Program-made: the position numbers and the translations under genes | From: Myroides sp. 1354 | GTDB lineage: Bacteria > Bacteroidota > Bacteroidia > Flavobacteriales > Flavobacteriaceae | Assembly: GCF_030324495.1 (NCBI RefSeq) | Contig: NZ_JACAGN010000002.1 | Coordinates: 62,001 to 126,000, forward strand | DNA length: 64,000 bases | Reading direction: 5' to 3' | Shown here: one piece after another, positions 53,537 through 62,234 of the stretch | Numbering within the stretch: the stretch's first letter is position 1 | How the letters are laid out: each line of letters starts with the position of its first letter | Notes under the pieces: generated by a model | The model's input: only the letters and a program-made list of their open reading frames with translations | Databases searched by the model: none | What the model was told of the DNA's origin: nothing

Positions 53537-55525
53537 ATGACTTTTAAGGAACAAATTTTACAAGGAATTCCACATGAGCTACCGGCAAAAAAGGAGTATG
53601 ATCCGGCAATTAATCACGCTCCAAAACGCAAAGAAATATTGACAGAAGAGGAAAAGAAACTTGCCTTGCGAAATGCTTTACGTTATTTTGATACCAAACA
53701 TCATTCCGAGTTAATCCAAGAGTTTAAAGAAGAATTAGAAACATACGGTCGCATCTACATGTATCGCTTTAGACCCGATTACAAAATGTATGCAAGACCA
53801 ATCGAGGAATATCCAGGAAATTCTACACAAGCCAAAGCAATTATGTTGATGATTCAAAACAATTTGGATTATGCTGTTGCTCAACATCCACATGAATTAA
53901 TCACTTACGGTGGTAATGGTGCTGTTTTTTCAAACTGGGCACAATACCTACTAACCATGCATTATTTAGCAACGATGACTGATGAGCAAACGCTAGTGAT
54001 GTATTCTGGACATCCGATGGGATTATTCCCTTCTCATGCTAAAGCTCCTCGCGTTGTAGTAACCAATGGAATGATGATTCCGAATTACTCCAAACCAGAT
54101 GATTGGGAAAAATTCAATGCTTTAGGTGTTACTCAATATGGTCAGATGACGGCAGGAAGTTATATGTATATTGGTCCTCAAGGGATTGTACACGGAACGA
54201 CCATTACTGTTTTAAACGGTGGTAGAAAAATCGCTAAAAACGGAGAAGACTTAACTGGTAAACTATTTGTAACTTCAGGATTAGGAGGAATGAGTGGAGC
54301 TCAACCAAAAGCAGGTAATATCGCAGGTTGTATTACTGTATGTGCAGAAGTCAATCCGAAAGCTGTACACACCAGACATTCTCAAGGCTGGGTAGACGAA
54401 GTAATTACAGATATCAACGCTTTAGTTCCTCGAGTAAAACAAGCACAAGAAAACAAAGAAGTAGTTTCCATTGCCTTCCAAGGTAATATTGTGGAAGTAT
54501 GGGAAAAATTTGCAGAAGAGAACCTTTTCGTTCACTTAGGATCTGATCAAACTTCATTACACAACCCATGGGCTGGAGGATACTATCCAGTAGGATTGTC
54601 TTTTGAAGAAGCAAACGATATGATGGCTAATAACCCTACTTTATTCAAAGAGAAAGTACAAGAGTCTTTACGCAGACAGGCAGCTGCAATCAACAAACAC
54701 ACAGCTAAGGGAACTTACTTCTTCGACTACGGGAATGCTTTCTTATTAGAAGCATCCAGAGCAGGCGCGGACATTATGGCTGCTAATGGCATTGATTTCA
54801 AATATCCAAGCTATGTCCAAGACATTATGGGTCCCATGTGTTTCGACTACGGATTTGGGCCATTCCGTTGGGTATGTGCTTCTGGAAAACCAGAGGATTT
54901 AGCGAAGACAGATGAAATTGCTTGTCGCGTATTAGAAGAAATTATGCAAAATTCTCCTGTTGAAATTCAACAGCAAATGGCAGATAACATCCGTTGGATT
55001 AAAGGCGCACAAGAAAACAAACTCGTCGTTGGATCACAAGCGCGTATTTTATATGCAGATTCAGAAGGGCGAATTAAAATAGCAGAAGCCTTTAATCAAG
55101 CGATTAAAGAAGGGATTATCGGTCCGGTAGTACTAGGTCGTGATCACCACGATGTATCAGGAACAGATTCACCTTACCGTGAAACATCCAACATTTACGA
55201 TGGATCTCGTTTTACCGCTGATATGGCCATTCACAACGTGATTGGAGATAGCTTTAGAGGCGCTACTTGGGTTTCTATCCACAACGGCGGTGGCGTTGGA
55301 TGGGGAGAAGTAATCAATGGAGGATTTGGCATGCTTTTAGATGGTAGTAAAGAGTCTGACGAAAAATTAAAATCCATGTTATTCTGGGATGTAAACAACG
55401 GTATTGCGCGACGCAATTGGGCTAGAAATAAAGAGGCTACCTTTGCAATTAAACGTGCAATGGAGGTTGAACCACTTTTAAAAGTAACCCTACCAAATAT
55501 CGTTGACGATAGTTTATTAAATTAA
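53537..55525 (+). CDS. hutU: Urocanate hydratase
   Basis: This is the second enzyme of histidine degradation, converting urocanate to imidazolonepropionate using tightly bound NAD+. The sequence shows the family blocks QYGQMTAGSYMYIGPQGIVH, GLGGMSGAQPKAGNIAGCIT, HTRHSQGWVDE and the catalytic-site region GPMCFDYGFGPFRWVC with Cys435. The C-terminal NGGGVGWGEVINGGFGML is intact. At 662 residues it is about 100 longer than the classical ~555-residue enzyme, the extra part being at the N-terminus and within the chain; this long form is common in Bacteroidota. No other hut genes (hutH, hutI, hutG) are in the window. A DUF4136 lipoprotein gene follows after 20 bp. Confidence 0.95.
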   Translation: MTFKEQILQGIPHELPAKKEYDPAINHAPKRKEILTEEEKKLALRNALRYFDTKHHSELIQEFKEELETYGRIYMYRFRPDYKMYARPIEEYPGNSTQAKAIMLMIQNNLDYAVAQHPHELITYGGNGAVFSNWAQYLLTMHYLATMTDEQTLVMYSGHPMGLFPSHAKAPRVVVTNGMMIPNYSKPDDWEKFNALGVTQYGQMTAGSYMYIGPQGIVHGTTITVLNGGRKIAKNGEDLTGKLFVTSGLGGMSGAQPKAGNIAGCITVCAEVNPKAVHTRHSQGWVDEVITDINALVPRVKQAQENKEVVSIAFQGNIVEVWEKFAEENLFVHLGSDQTSLHNPWAGGYYPVGLSFEEANDMMANNPTLFKEKVQESLRRQAAAINKHTAKGTYFFDYGNAFLLEASRAGADIMAANGIDFKYPSYVQDIMGPMCFDYGFGPFRWVCASGKPEDLAKTDEIACRVLEEIMQNSPVEIQQQMADNIRWIKGAQENKLVVGSQARILYADSEGRIKIAEAFNQAIKEGIIGPVVLGRDHHDVSGTDSPYRETSNIYDGSRFTADMAIHNVIGDSFRGATWVSIHNGGGVGWGEVINGGFGMLLDGSKESDEKLKSMLFWDVNNGIARRNWARNKEATFAIKRAMEVEPLLKVTLPNIVDDSLLN

Positions 55526-55545
55526 CTCACAAAAATAAGTAAGCG

Positions 55546-56106
55546 ATGAAAACTGTATCCAAATTTCTAATTCTTGCGGCTGTAACTATTTTTTCAGCCT
55601 CTTGTAGTAGTGTGCGTGTTAGTGCCGATTACGACAAAAACACCAATTTTACAGCTTATCAAACCTATGCTTTTTTCAAAGAAGGGATTGACAATGTAAA
55701 ATTAAACGACTTGGATAAAAAGCGTATTTTAAATGCGATTGACCAGGAAATGACGGCTAAAGGCTTTACTAAAACAGATAGTAATCCTCAACTATTAGTA
55801 AACATTTTTACTAAATCACAACAGCAAGTAAACGTAACAACCAACAACGATTACTTCTACTCGAGATACGGCTACTATGGATGGGGGTACGCTCCTTATT
55901 GGGGACCTAATTCCACCACAGTATCCACATCAATTGAAGGGAAATTATACATCGATTTCATTGATACAACTAAAAAAGCTTTAATCTGGCAAGGAATTGG
56001 AACGGGCTATATAGACAACGCCAACACACCCGAAAAGAAAGAGGCTAAAATTCAGGATTTTGTACAGAAGATATTGAGTACGTATCCACCTGAGGTGAAG
56101 AAGTAA
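55546..56106 (+). CDS. DUF4136 domain lipoprotein
   Basis: This 186-residue lipoprotein has a lipobox in IFSASCSS. The DUF4136 domain is recognisable from VSADYDKNTNFTAYQTYAFF, RILNAIDQEMTAKGFTKTD, and the ALIWQGIGTGYID segment. A Tyr/Gly/Trp-rich loop (YSRYGYYGWGYAPYWGP) is typical. The function is unknown in general. It begins 20 bp after hutU and shares its terminator, so it is co-transcribed with urocanase, though a functional link is not evident. Confidence 0.9.
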   Translation: MKTVSKFLILAAVTIFSASCSSVRVSADYDKNTNFTAYQTYAFFKEGIDNVKLNDLDKKRILNAIDQEMTAKGFTKTDSNPQLLVNIFTKSQQQVNVTTNNDYFYSRYGYYGWGYAPYWGPNSTTVSTSIEGKLYIDFIDTTKKALIWQGIGTGYIDNANTPEKKEAKIQDFVQKILSTYPPEVKK

Positions 56107-56178
56107 TAATTTTATGCTTAACTTTTTAATCTTAAAACAATCGCAAATCATTTTTTAAGAATTAAAATATAGTTTAAT

Positions 56179-56232
56179 AATAAAGAGGTAAAATAAGAAC
56201 CAATATATTCTTATTTTATCTCTTTATTTTTA
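56179..56232 (+). terminator. Long terminator of the hutU-DUF4136 unit
   Basis: Arms of 21 nt (aataaagaggtaaaataaga + a with ttcttattttatctctttat + t, one G-T pair) with an 8-nt loop, followed by T residues, lie about 70 bp past the DUF4136 stop. The stem is AT-rich but long. Confidence 0.75.
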
Positions 56233-56306
56233 TTCTATACTACCACACCAATAAAAGATAGAGATTGCTTAAAAAATAATAACATTATCAATTAGAGTCT
56301 GCTCCA

Positions 56307-57089
56307 AAAGATCACCTTAAAGCTGGGAAATGAAAGAAAAAAATATTACTACTATTAAAAAGGAACAAAATCTGAAACCGTTATAGGCTATATAATAAAA
56401 CTACGGAAATTCAATAGAAATAAAGTAAAAGAAACACCCTTTGATATGGCTGGTTCTATGAAACAGATAGCAAAAAAAATGCTTCACGAACGCTATACAA
56501 GTTATCAATCGTTTCCACGTGCAAAAACTTGCTAGCGAAGCACTTCCGAATATTCGAATTAAACATCGTTAGATTGAAATGGACAACGAAAATAATGCTA
56601 TTATCCAGGCTAAGGGTACAAATAAAACCTATACTCCTGATACCTTATCCAATGGAGATACAAAAAACAATTATTAGCCCAATCTAGACATTTACTATAC
56701 AAAAGCCCTAATAACTGGACAATAGGCCAACAAGATAGAGCTAAACTATTATTTGAATTATACCCGGAAATTGAGTAACCATATGGCTTAACAAACAAGT
56801 TAAGAGCAATATACAATCAACTTATTCCAAAAGAAGTCGCTATGACTAAACTTACCTATTGGTTCATTCAAGTAGAAAATACTAACCTTGAACAATTTAA
56901 TACGGTAACTAAAACCTTTATGTTATACTACGCGGATATATTAAACTACTTCAATGATAGAAGTACCAATCATCTGCAGAATCCTTTAATGCTAAAATTA
57001 AGTACTTTAGAATGATGTATAGAGGTGTAAGAGACAAGTTCTTTTTCCTGTTTAGATTGACTAAACTTTTTTGCGTAGTAATCCAATAA
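56307..57089 (+). pseudogene. Decayed ISL3/ISAon1-type transposase
   Basis: The translation in shifting frames matches the C-terminal two thirds of ISAon1-family (ISL3) transposases: KETPFDMAGSMKQIAKK, then AIQVINRFHVQKLASEALPN, KQLLAQSRHLLYKSPNNW, AMTKLTYWFIQVENTNLE, ILNYFNDRSTN and AESFNAKIKYF...GVRDKFFFLFRLTKLF. The gene is broken by frameshifts and stops. One frameshift is an extra A in the A8 run at 56472-56479, one is near 56655, and one is at 56970. In-frame stops lie at 56331-56333 (TGA), 56570-56572 (TAG) and 56776-56778 (TAA). The 5' part is missing. It is an old, inactive element relic with no clear terminal repeats. Confidence 0.9.
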
Positions 57090-57280
57090 ACGAAAACTGA
57101 TTTAGAGGATGCGACCTCTCTTGCGTCGAGGTGACATACGAACCGAAGACTTGACTAAAATAAAATATTTTTTACTGTCCTCAACTTTTTCGCTTGATTC
57201 CAACTTCCGCACTTAACTCCTGATACTTAATTAAATATAAAAAAAAATTAAAGCATAAAAAACACCCTAAAATAAAAAAA

Positions 57281-57311
57281 AAGACTGCCTTTTTGAGACA
57301 GTCCTTTTTTT
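57281..57311 (-). terminator. Terminator of the Ig-like lipoprotein gene
   Basis: On the minus strand a stem of GACTGTC with GGCAGTC (one T-G pair), extended by neighbouring bases, encloses a short A-rich loop and is followed by nine T. It lies 33 bp past the stop codon of the lipoprotein gene. Confidence 0.8.
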
Positions 57312-57343
57312 ATTTAATTAATTCTTATCTATTTGATAAAAAA

Positions 57344-58477
57344 TTATTTAACTGATTTTCTTCCTCCGAAAACAGAGTTTTTAAGGAATTTCGCGCTTAT
57401 TTTAACGCTTGCTGCACCTTGAACTAAATTTCCATCAGCATCAACTTCTCTCCAGTAGTAACCAGTTCCAAGTGTACCATCAAATTTAATTCCGTTTGCA
57501 TCATTCTCAACATGTAATGTTAATAAGAAATCTGTATCACTATCAGCAATAGCTACATCTACTAACTCATTACTTAAATCAAATGGAACAAAACGACCTG
57601 CTTCAAAATCAGCAACAGCTGAACTAGCAATAAATGTATCTTCACCAACATTTGCTGGCCATTGGTATGGTTGACCAATAACTTGATTAGTTACAAACAT
57701 TGTAGAACTTCTAGTAACATATGCTTGAGCTTGCTCATCAATAGTACCTAATTCATAAGTTACAATAGAGTAAGTCCCCTCATCAGTGTAAATATATGGT
57801 TGGAATTGTCCTTGAGCATTTTTTATACCGTTGATATAAACTCTTTTAAGGTTAGTAATTTCTGTATATTCTCCATTTAATTTAACGTAGTTTTCAGGAA
57901 TATTTTGTTCTTTTACAACAACAGAAACTTCATCGCTAGTTACATATCCATCTTTAGAAGCAACAAATTTAAACGTTCCAGCAGCTGTTGAAGTGAAAAC
58001 TCCTCCTGCAACTGCAGTACCATTAGCTTGTTTCACTGTAAATCCAGTAACATTAGCTCCGTTTTCATCTTTTACAGTAAAAGTAACTGCTTCATTAACG
58101 AATACTTCAGTTTTACTTGGAGTTAAAGTTAATTTTAAAGGATCTGTTGGAATCTCATCTTTTTTAACAGTAATAGTTACAACATTACTATCATTAAAAT
58201 CTTTTTTCTTAGCTTTTACTTCGTATTTACCTTCTTTAGCAAAAGTGTATGGACTAGAGATTTTCTCAGTTCCAATGTAAAGTTCTGCTCCTGCTTCAAC
58301 TTTTCCATCAACTTTTACAGTAAAAGCAACTGCATCACCTTCTTTTACAGAAGTTTTATCAGCAGATAACGCCAAGTCCTTTTGCTTTGGATCATCATTT
58401 TTGCTGTCGTCGCTACCACAAGAAGCTCCGAATGTAGCTAAACCAGCTACAGCCAAAAACATAAATAATTTTTTCAT
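57344..58477 (-). CDS. Lipoprotein with Ig-like repeats, function unknown
   Basis: This 377-residue lipoprotein has a lipobox in TFGASCGSDD and a short Asp/Lys linker. Two tandem immunoglobulin-like or PKD-like units follow, roughly residues 35-108 (SADKTSVKEGDAVAFTVKVD, KAKKKDFNDSNVVTITVKKD) and 113-192 (TPSKTEVFVNEAVTFTVKDE, VASKDGYVTSDEVSVVVKEQ). The C-terminal ~180 residues form a separate beta-rich region (YVKLNGEYTEITNLKRVYIN). The domain arrangement suggests a surface protein that binds a ligand or a partner. I do not recognise the C-terminal family. It is a single-gene unit on the minus strand next to the IS relic. Confidence 0.82.
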   Translation of the reverse strand: MKKLFMFLAVAGLATFGASCGSDDSKNDDPKQKDLALSADKTSVKEGDAVAFTVKVDGKVEAGAELYIGTEKISSPYTFAKEGKYEVKAKKKDFNDSNVVTITVKKDEIPTDPLKLTLTPSKTEVFVNEAVTFTVKDENGANVTGFTVKQANGTAVAGGVFTSTAAGTFKFVASKDGYVTSDEVSVVVKEQNIPENYVKLNGEYTEITNLKRVYINGIKNAQGQFQPYIYTDEGTYSIVTYELGTIDEQAQAYVTRSSTMFVTNQVIGQPYQWPANVGEDTFIASSAVADFEAGRFVPFDLSNELVDVAIADSDTDFLLTLHVENDANGIKFDGTLGTGYYWREVDADGNLVQGAASVKISAKFLKNSVFGGRKSVK

Positions 58478-58823
58478 AAATATTTGCTTTAATTAGTTAA
58501 TAATTGTGTTGCAATATAAAAACATTTTTGAAACTAAAAAAAAAATTAGTTAATATTATCTTTAATGTTCCCTAATAACCTACAATAATAACCAAATATT
58601 ATAGAATAAACTCCTCTTTCAATCACAATATTTAACACTAAAAATACATAAAAATAAAATATTTAACTACAAAAATACACATAAACTATTTTAACATTTA
58701 CAAAAAGACCTTCCTCTCCTATTATTTCATTATTCCCATCATTCCACTACTAAAGAACGAGAGCTTATAATAGATTCATCTTTTTCCTTATATTTACCGC
58801 AACCAAACTACTTTTAGAATACT
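58478..58823. other. Divergent intergenic region, no gene seen
   Basis: The 346-bp AT-rich spacer separates the Ig-like lipoprotein gene and the aromatic hydroxylase gene, which point away from each other. Near matches to the -7 box (TATATTTA at about 58790) precede the hydroxylase, but no convincing full promoter, RNA gene or coding frame is visible. Confidence 0.5.
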
Positions 58824-60572
58824 ATGAACGCAAAAGAATACGAAAGCAACGAATTAATCGACCGATTACCTCCTCACTTAAAGCAATTTATCAAGCCGCA
58901 AGACTATGAAGATTACACGCCTATTAACCAAGCGGTATGGCGCTATGTGATGCGCAAAAACGTAGATTACTTATCTAAAGTAGCACACGACACCTATTTA
59001 GAAGGGTTAAGCAAGACAGGTATTTCGGTAGAATCTATTCCTAGTATGTATGGTATGAATAGAATTTTAAAAGAAATTGGCTGGGCAGCTGTCGCAGTAG
59101 ATGGTTTTATTCCACCCAATGCTTTTATGGAATTTCAAGCTTACAAAGTACTGGTAATTGCATCTGATATTAGACAATTAGAGAATATTGAATATACTCC
59201 CGCACCCGATATTATTCACGAAGGTGCTGGGCATGCTCCTATTATCGCCAATCCTGAATATGCAGAATACTTAAGACGATTCGGAGAAATTGGATGTAAA
59301 GCTATTTCATCCGCTCACGATTATGAAATTTACGAGGCTATCCGCTTGCTTTCAATCTTAAAAGAAGCAGAAGGTGTAGCTGAAACAGATATCAAAAAGG
59401 CAGAGGATGAAGTGGATCGTTTGCAAGCTATTACTTCTGCTCCATCTGAAATGGCATTGATCCGAAACCTACATTGGTGGACCGTTGAATATGGATTAAT
59501 TGGCACAGTAGACAATCCAAAGATTTACGGCGCTGGTTTATTGTCTTCTATCGGAGAGAGCGCTTGGTGTATGACGGATAATGTGGAAAAGCTTCCTTAT
59601 ACTATTGAAGCAGCGAATCAAGGGTTTGATATTACAAAACCTCAACCTCAACTCTATGTCACTCCTGATTTCGCATATTTAAGTGAAGTATTGGAGAACT
59701 TTGCCAATAAGATGGCTTTGCGCAAAGGTGGGTTGGAAGGAATTCAAAAATTAATTGATTCCAAAGCTCTAGGTACCATTGAGTTAAATACAGGTATTCA
59801 AATTTCCGGGCATTTCACTAACGTAATTGAACAAGAAGGAAAACCTGTTTATGTACAAACTACAGGAGCTACTGCTTTATCCTATAGAGAAAAAGAATTA
59901 GTTGGACATGGAACCGAAACCCATCCACACGGATTTGGCACAGCCTTAGGTCGCTTAAAAGGAATTAATTTAGCCATTGAAGACATGAGTCCACGCGATT
60001 TAAAAGCATACAACTTATTCGAAGGACAACCTGTAACACTAGAATTCGAAGGGGACATTACAGTTTCAGGAACGAATATTACAGGAATCAGAAATATTCA
60101 CGGCAAAATTATCTTAATCAGCTTTAAAGACTGTACGGTTACGCATGGTGATACGGTATTATTCCAACCGGAATGGGGAACCTATGATATGGCGGTAGGT
60201 GCGGATGTTATCTCTGCCTTTTCAGGGCCTGCGGATTACAGAAGTTTTGATTTAGTCAATCACGTCCCTTCATCCAAAACAATCAAGGCAGTACGCGATG
60301 AAGATAAAATCAAACTAGAGGGGCTATATCAAGCGGTACGTTTAATGCGTGAAGAAAATAAAACAACAGATCTACATGGAATTTTAGATACTTTAATCGC
60401 TTCTTATGCCTCAGACTGGTTGTTAACGGTTGAGATTTTAGAACTAGCGAAAAAGAATCAAGATAACGCTTTATATCAAAAAGCAATGAATCGCCTAGAA
60501 CAACTCAAGGTTGAACGTCCTAAAGTTGCTCATTTGATTCTAGATGGTGTAAGCATTATTGAACAAGCATAA
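58824..60572 (+). CDS. Aromatic amino acid hydroxylase (phenylalanine 4-monooxygenase type)
   Basis: This iron- and pterin-dependent hydroxylase probably converts phenylalanine to tyrosine. The non-heme iron ligands are His132 and His137 in PDIIHEGAGHAPII and Glu222 in WWTVEYGLIG, the 2-His-1-carboxylate triad of the family. The catalytic domain occupies about residues 35-330. The C-terminal ~250 residues (from about 330 to 582) are an extra region, including LSYREKELVGHGTETHPHGF and FSGPADYRSFDLVN. Bacterial phenylalanine hydroxylases are usually about 260-300 residues, so this protein is roughly twice as long. Long forms are known from Flavobacteriia, but the role of the extension is unclear. 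It stands alone on the plus strand and ends 1 bp before the convergent DUF4230 gene. Confidence 0.88.
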   Translation: MNAKEYESNELIDRLPPHLKQFIKPQDYEDYTPINQAVWRYVMRKNVDYLSKVAHDTYLEGLSKTGISVESIPSMYGMNRILKEIGWAAVAVDGFIPPNAFMEFQAYKVLVIASDIRQLENIEYTPAPDIIHEGAGHAPIIANPEYAEYLRRFGEIGCKAISSAHDYEIYEAIRLLSILKEAEGVAETDIKKAEDEVDRLQAITSAPSEMALIRNLHWWTVEYGLIGTVDNPKIYGAGLLSSIGESAWCMTDNVEKLPYTIEAANQGFDITKPQPQLYVTPDFAYLSEVLENFANKMALRKGGLEGIQKLIDSKALGTIELNTGIQISGHFTNVIEQEGKPVYVQTTGATALSYREKELVGHGTETHPHGFGTALGRLKGINLAIEDMSPRDLKAYNLFEGQPVTLEFEGDITVSGTNITGIRNIHGKIILISFKDCTVTHGDTVLFQPEWGTYDMAVGADVISAFSGPADYRSFDLVNHVPSSKTIKAVRDEDKIKLEGLYQAVRLMREENKTTDLHGILDTLIASYASDWLLTVEILELAKKNQDNALYQKAMNRLEQLKVERPKVAHLILDGVSIIEQA

Positions 60573-60573
60573 A

Positions 60574-61206
60574 TTACAAAGGGAAAGTGACAGATAAGTC
60601 ACTTTCTTTTTTTATGGTATTTCCTTGATATTCTAATGTCCACCCTAACATCGTAGTCACTACTAATAATTTCCCTAATTCACTTGTTAAGCGATTTTCT
60701 GCATTGGACTTTAAACTCGATTGTTCAATCTTGCGCTGTAAATCTTCTTTAATTTTTGCATTAATCTTATTGTAATCTGCTCCAGTAAATGGGTTAAATG
60801 TACTCGTTTCTACATCATATAGTTTATAATCGGGATAAATGTGTATTTCCGGTTCTGGTATATACACCAATTGAACCACTTTATTTTTTTCGTCAATTTG
60901 ATATTGCAATTGCGTTAAATCATATTCCACGGTTGCTTTTGCATTGACAATTACCACGGCCTTTTTGGTAAAGGAAACCAAATTCAGCAAATACTTTTGT
61001 TGATCTTGATACGTCATCACTTGGGTATAATTGGCTTCTGTTACAATCAACTTACTGACATTTTTCAATTGTTCTTGAATCAAGTCCGAATTATACTCAA
61101 CATTACTATTCGATTTACCAAACGTATATTGATAAATCACTACCCCCATAAACATGAAGAATAGCACAATAAAAAAAGAAAAGATAACTTTAAAGATTGT
61201 TCTCAT
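60574..61206 (-). CDS. DUF4230 domain protein
   Basis: This 210-residue protein has one N-terminal membrane helix (VIFSFFIVLFFMFMGVVIYQ) acting as signal anchor. The DUF4230 domain is visible as SKLIVTEANYTQVMTYQD, then KKAVVIVNAKATVEYDLTQL and LVYIPEPEIHIYPDYKLYDV. The function is unknown. It starts 12 bp after the GSCFA gene in the same direction, and its stop lies 1 bp from the stop of the convergent hydroxylase gene. There is no space for a terminator between the two, so transcripts probably overlap. Confidence 0.87.
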   Translation of the reverse strand: MRTIFKVIFSFFIVLFFMFMGVVIYQYTFGKSNSNVEYNSDLIQEQLKNVSKLIVTEANYTQVMTYQDQQKYLLNLVSFTKKAVVIVNAKATVEYDLTQLQYQIDEKNKVVQLVYIPEPEIHIYPDYKLYDVETSTFNPFTGADYNKINAKIKEDLQRKIEQSSLKSNAENRLTSELGKLLVVTTMLGWTLEYQGNTIKKESDLSVTFPL

Positions 61207-61218
61207 CGTTTCAATAGA

Positions 61219-62175
61219 TTATCTAAAACTCATAAATGGATAACGCTCTAATAAATCGTCAATTTTTTCAATTAACGTATCTAAAAACTTCAAATGTTGT
61301 TCGGCTGTTGGATTAAAAGGGCGGTGATTCAATCCTTTTTGAACCTCATCGACCTTTTTCATTACTCCATACATTTGTTCATCAATATAGTGAAAAACAA
61401 AACGCTCCCAAATATAGTGTATCGCTATGTCATTCGGATGAATTAAATCTGCTGTATAAAAGCGATAATCGCGTAATTCATCCATCACAATTTCATAAAC
61501 GGGAACATAACTTACTTTTTCATCCACCAACTCTTCTATTACTTCTTGCAATGCTGCATGTAGAATACTTTTACTTCGTTGATTAGGAACAAAACCATCT
61601 TTGATATGACGTACAGGGGAAATAGAACACAAAATCTGTGCTTCGCTATTAACAGTACGAATCAAACTCAATATATTTTTATAACTATCAACTACTTCTT
61701 CATAGGAGAGTAAACGTTTATCAAATTGCGTATTGGGTACTTTATGACAGTTGGCTACAATCTCACTCGTTTCTTTCAACGCATACACCCACGCGGTACC
61801 AAAAGTCAACGTAATATAAGTACTTTCGCGTAAGGCAACTTGTAGGTCGAATAATTTGACATTTAATTTCGTCACAATATCTTCTTGCTCTAATTCATTC
61901 AAATCAGAGTGCGCAACAAAAGAACTCCAAATTTCTTGGTGTTCAAAAACATCCTGTGCTGTAAACTCATATCCTTTGACAGCATAGTCCACCAACCTCT
62001 CTATTGCTTTAGGGTGAAATAAAATACCAAAAGGATTAATCGTTTGTTGAAACTGATACGCTTTAAACTTCTCTCCAATATTAACAGCGAAACAAGATCC
62101 TAAACAAAGGATTTTATCGTCATAAGTGATTTTCTTTCCTGTATACGATAAAGGCACAACGGTACTGAAATTCAT
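61219..62175 (-). CDS. GSCFA domain protein
   Basis: This 318-residue protein is named after its conserved motif, visible as LCLGSCFAVNIGEKFKAYQF (residues 26-45). Further family blocks are NPFGILFHPKAIERL, TLTFGTAWVY, ILCSISPVRHIKDGF and LIHPNDIAIHYIWERF. GSCFA proteins are related to SGNH/GDSL hydrolases: the GS of GSCFA, and the D-x-x-H type motif (DLIHPND) near the C-terminus, are consistent with a Ser/Asp/His site. No enzyme activity has been proven to my knowledge. No signal peptide is present. It lies downstream of alaS behind a terminator, and 12 bp upstream of the DUF4230 gene. Confidence 0.9.
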   Translation of the reverse strand: MNFSTVVPLSYTGKKITYDDKILCLGSCFAVNIGEKFKAYQFQQTINPFGILFHPKAIERLVDYAVKGYEFTAQDVFEHQEIWSSFVAHSDLNELEQEDIVTKLNVKLFDLQVALRESTYITLTFGTAWVYALKETSEIVANCHKVPNTQFDKRLLSYEEVVDSYKNILSLIRTVNSEAQILCSISPVRHIKDGFVPNQRSKSILHAALQEVIEELVDEKVSYVPVYEIVMDELRDYRFYTADLIHPNDIAIHYIWERFVFHYIDEQMYGVMKKVDEVQKGLNHRPFNPTAEQHLKFLDTLIEKIDDLLERYPFMSFR

Positions 62176-62190
62176 ATCTATTAGCTATAA

Positions 62191-62223
62191 GAAAAAAAGA
62201 TCCCTACGAATAGGAATCTTTTT
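62191..62223 (-). terminator. Terminator of alaS
   Basis: AAAAAGATTCCTA and TAGGGATCTTTTT form a stem (one T-G pair) around TTCG on the minus strand, with a T run. It lies 12 bp past the alaS stop codon and 16 bp before the GSCFA start. Confidence 0.88.
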
Positions 62224-62234
62224 AAATCAATATA

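Noticed and set aside
56610..56816. Minus-strand 68-codon frame in the IS relic
   Set aside because: It is antisense to the transposase pseudogene, whose translated similarity on the plus strand is unmistakable.
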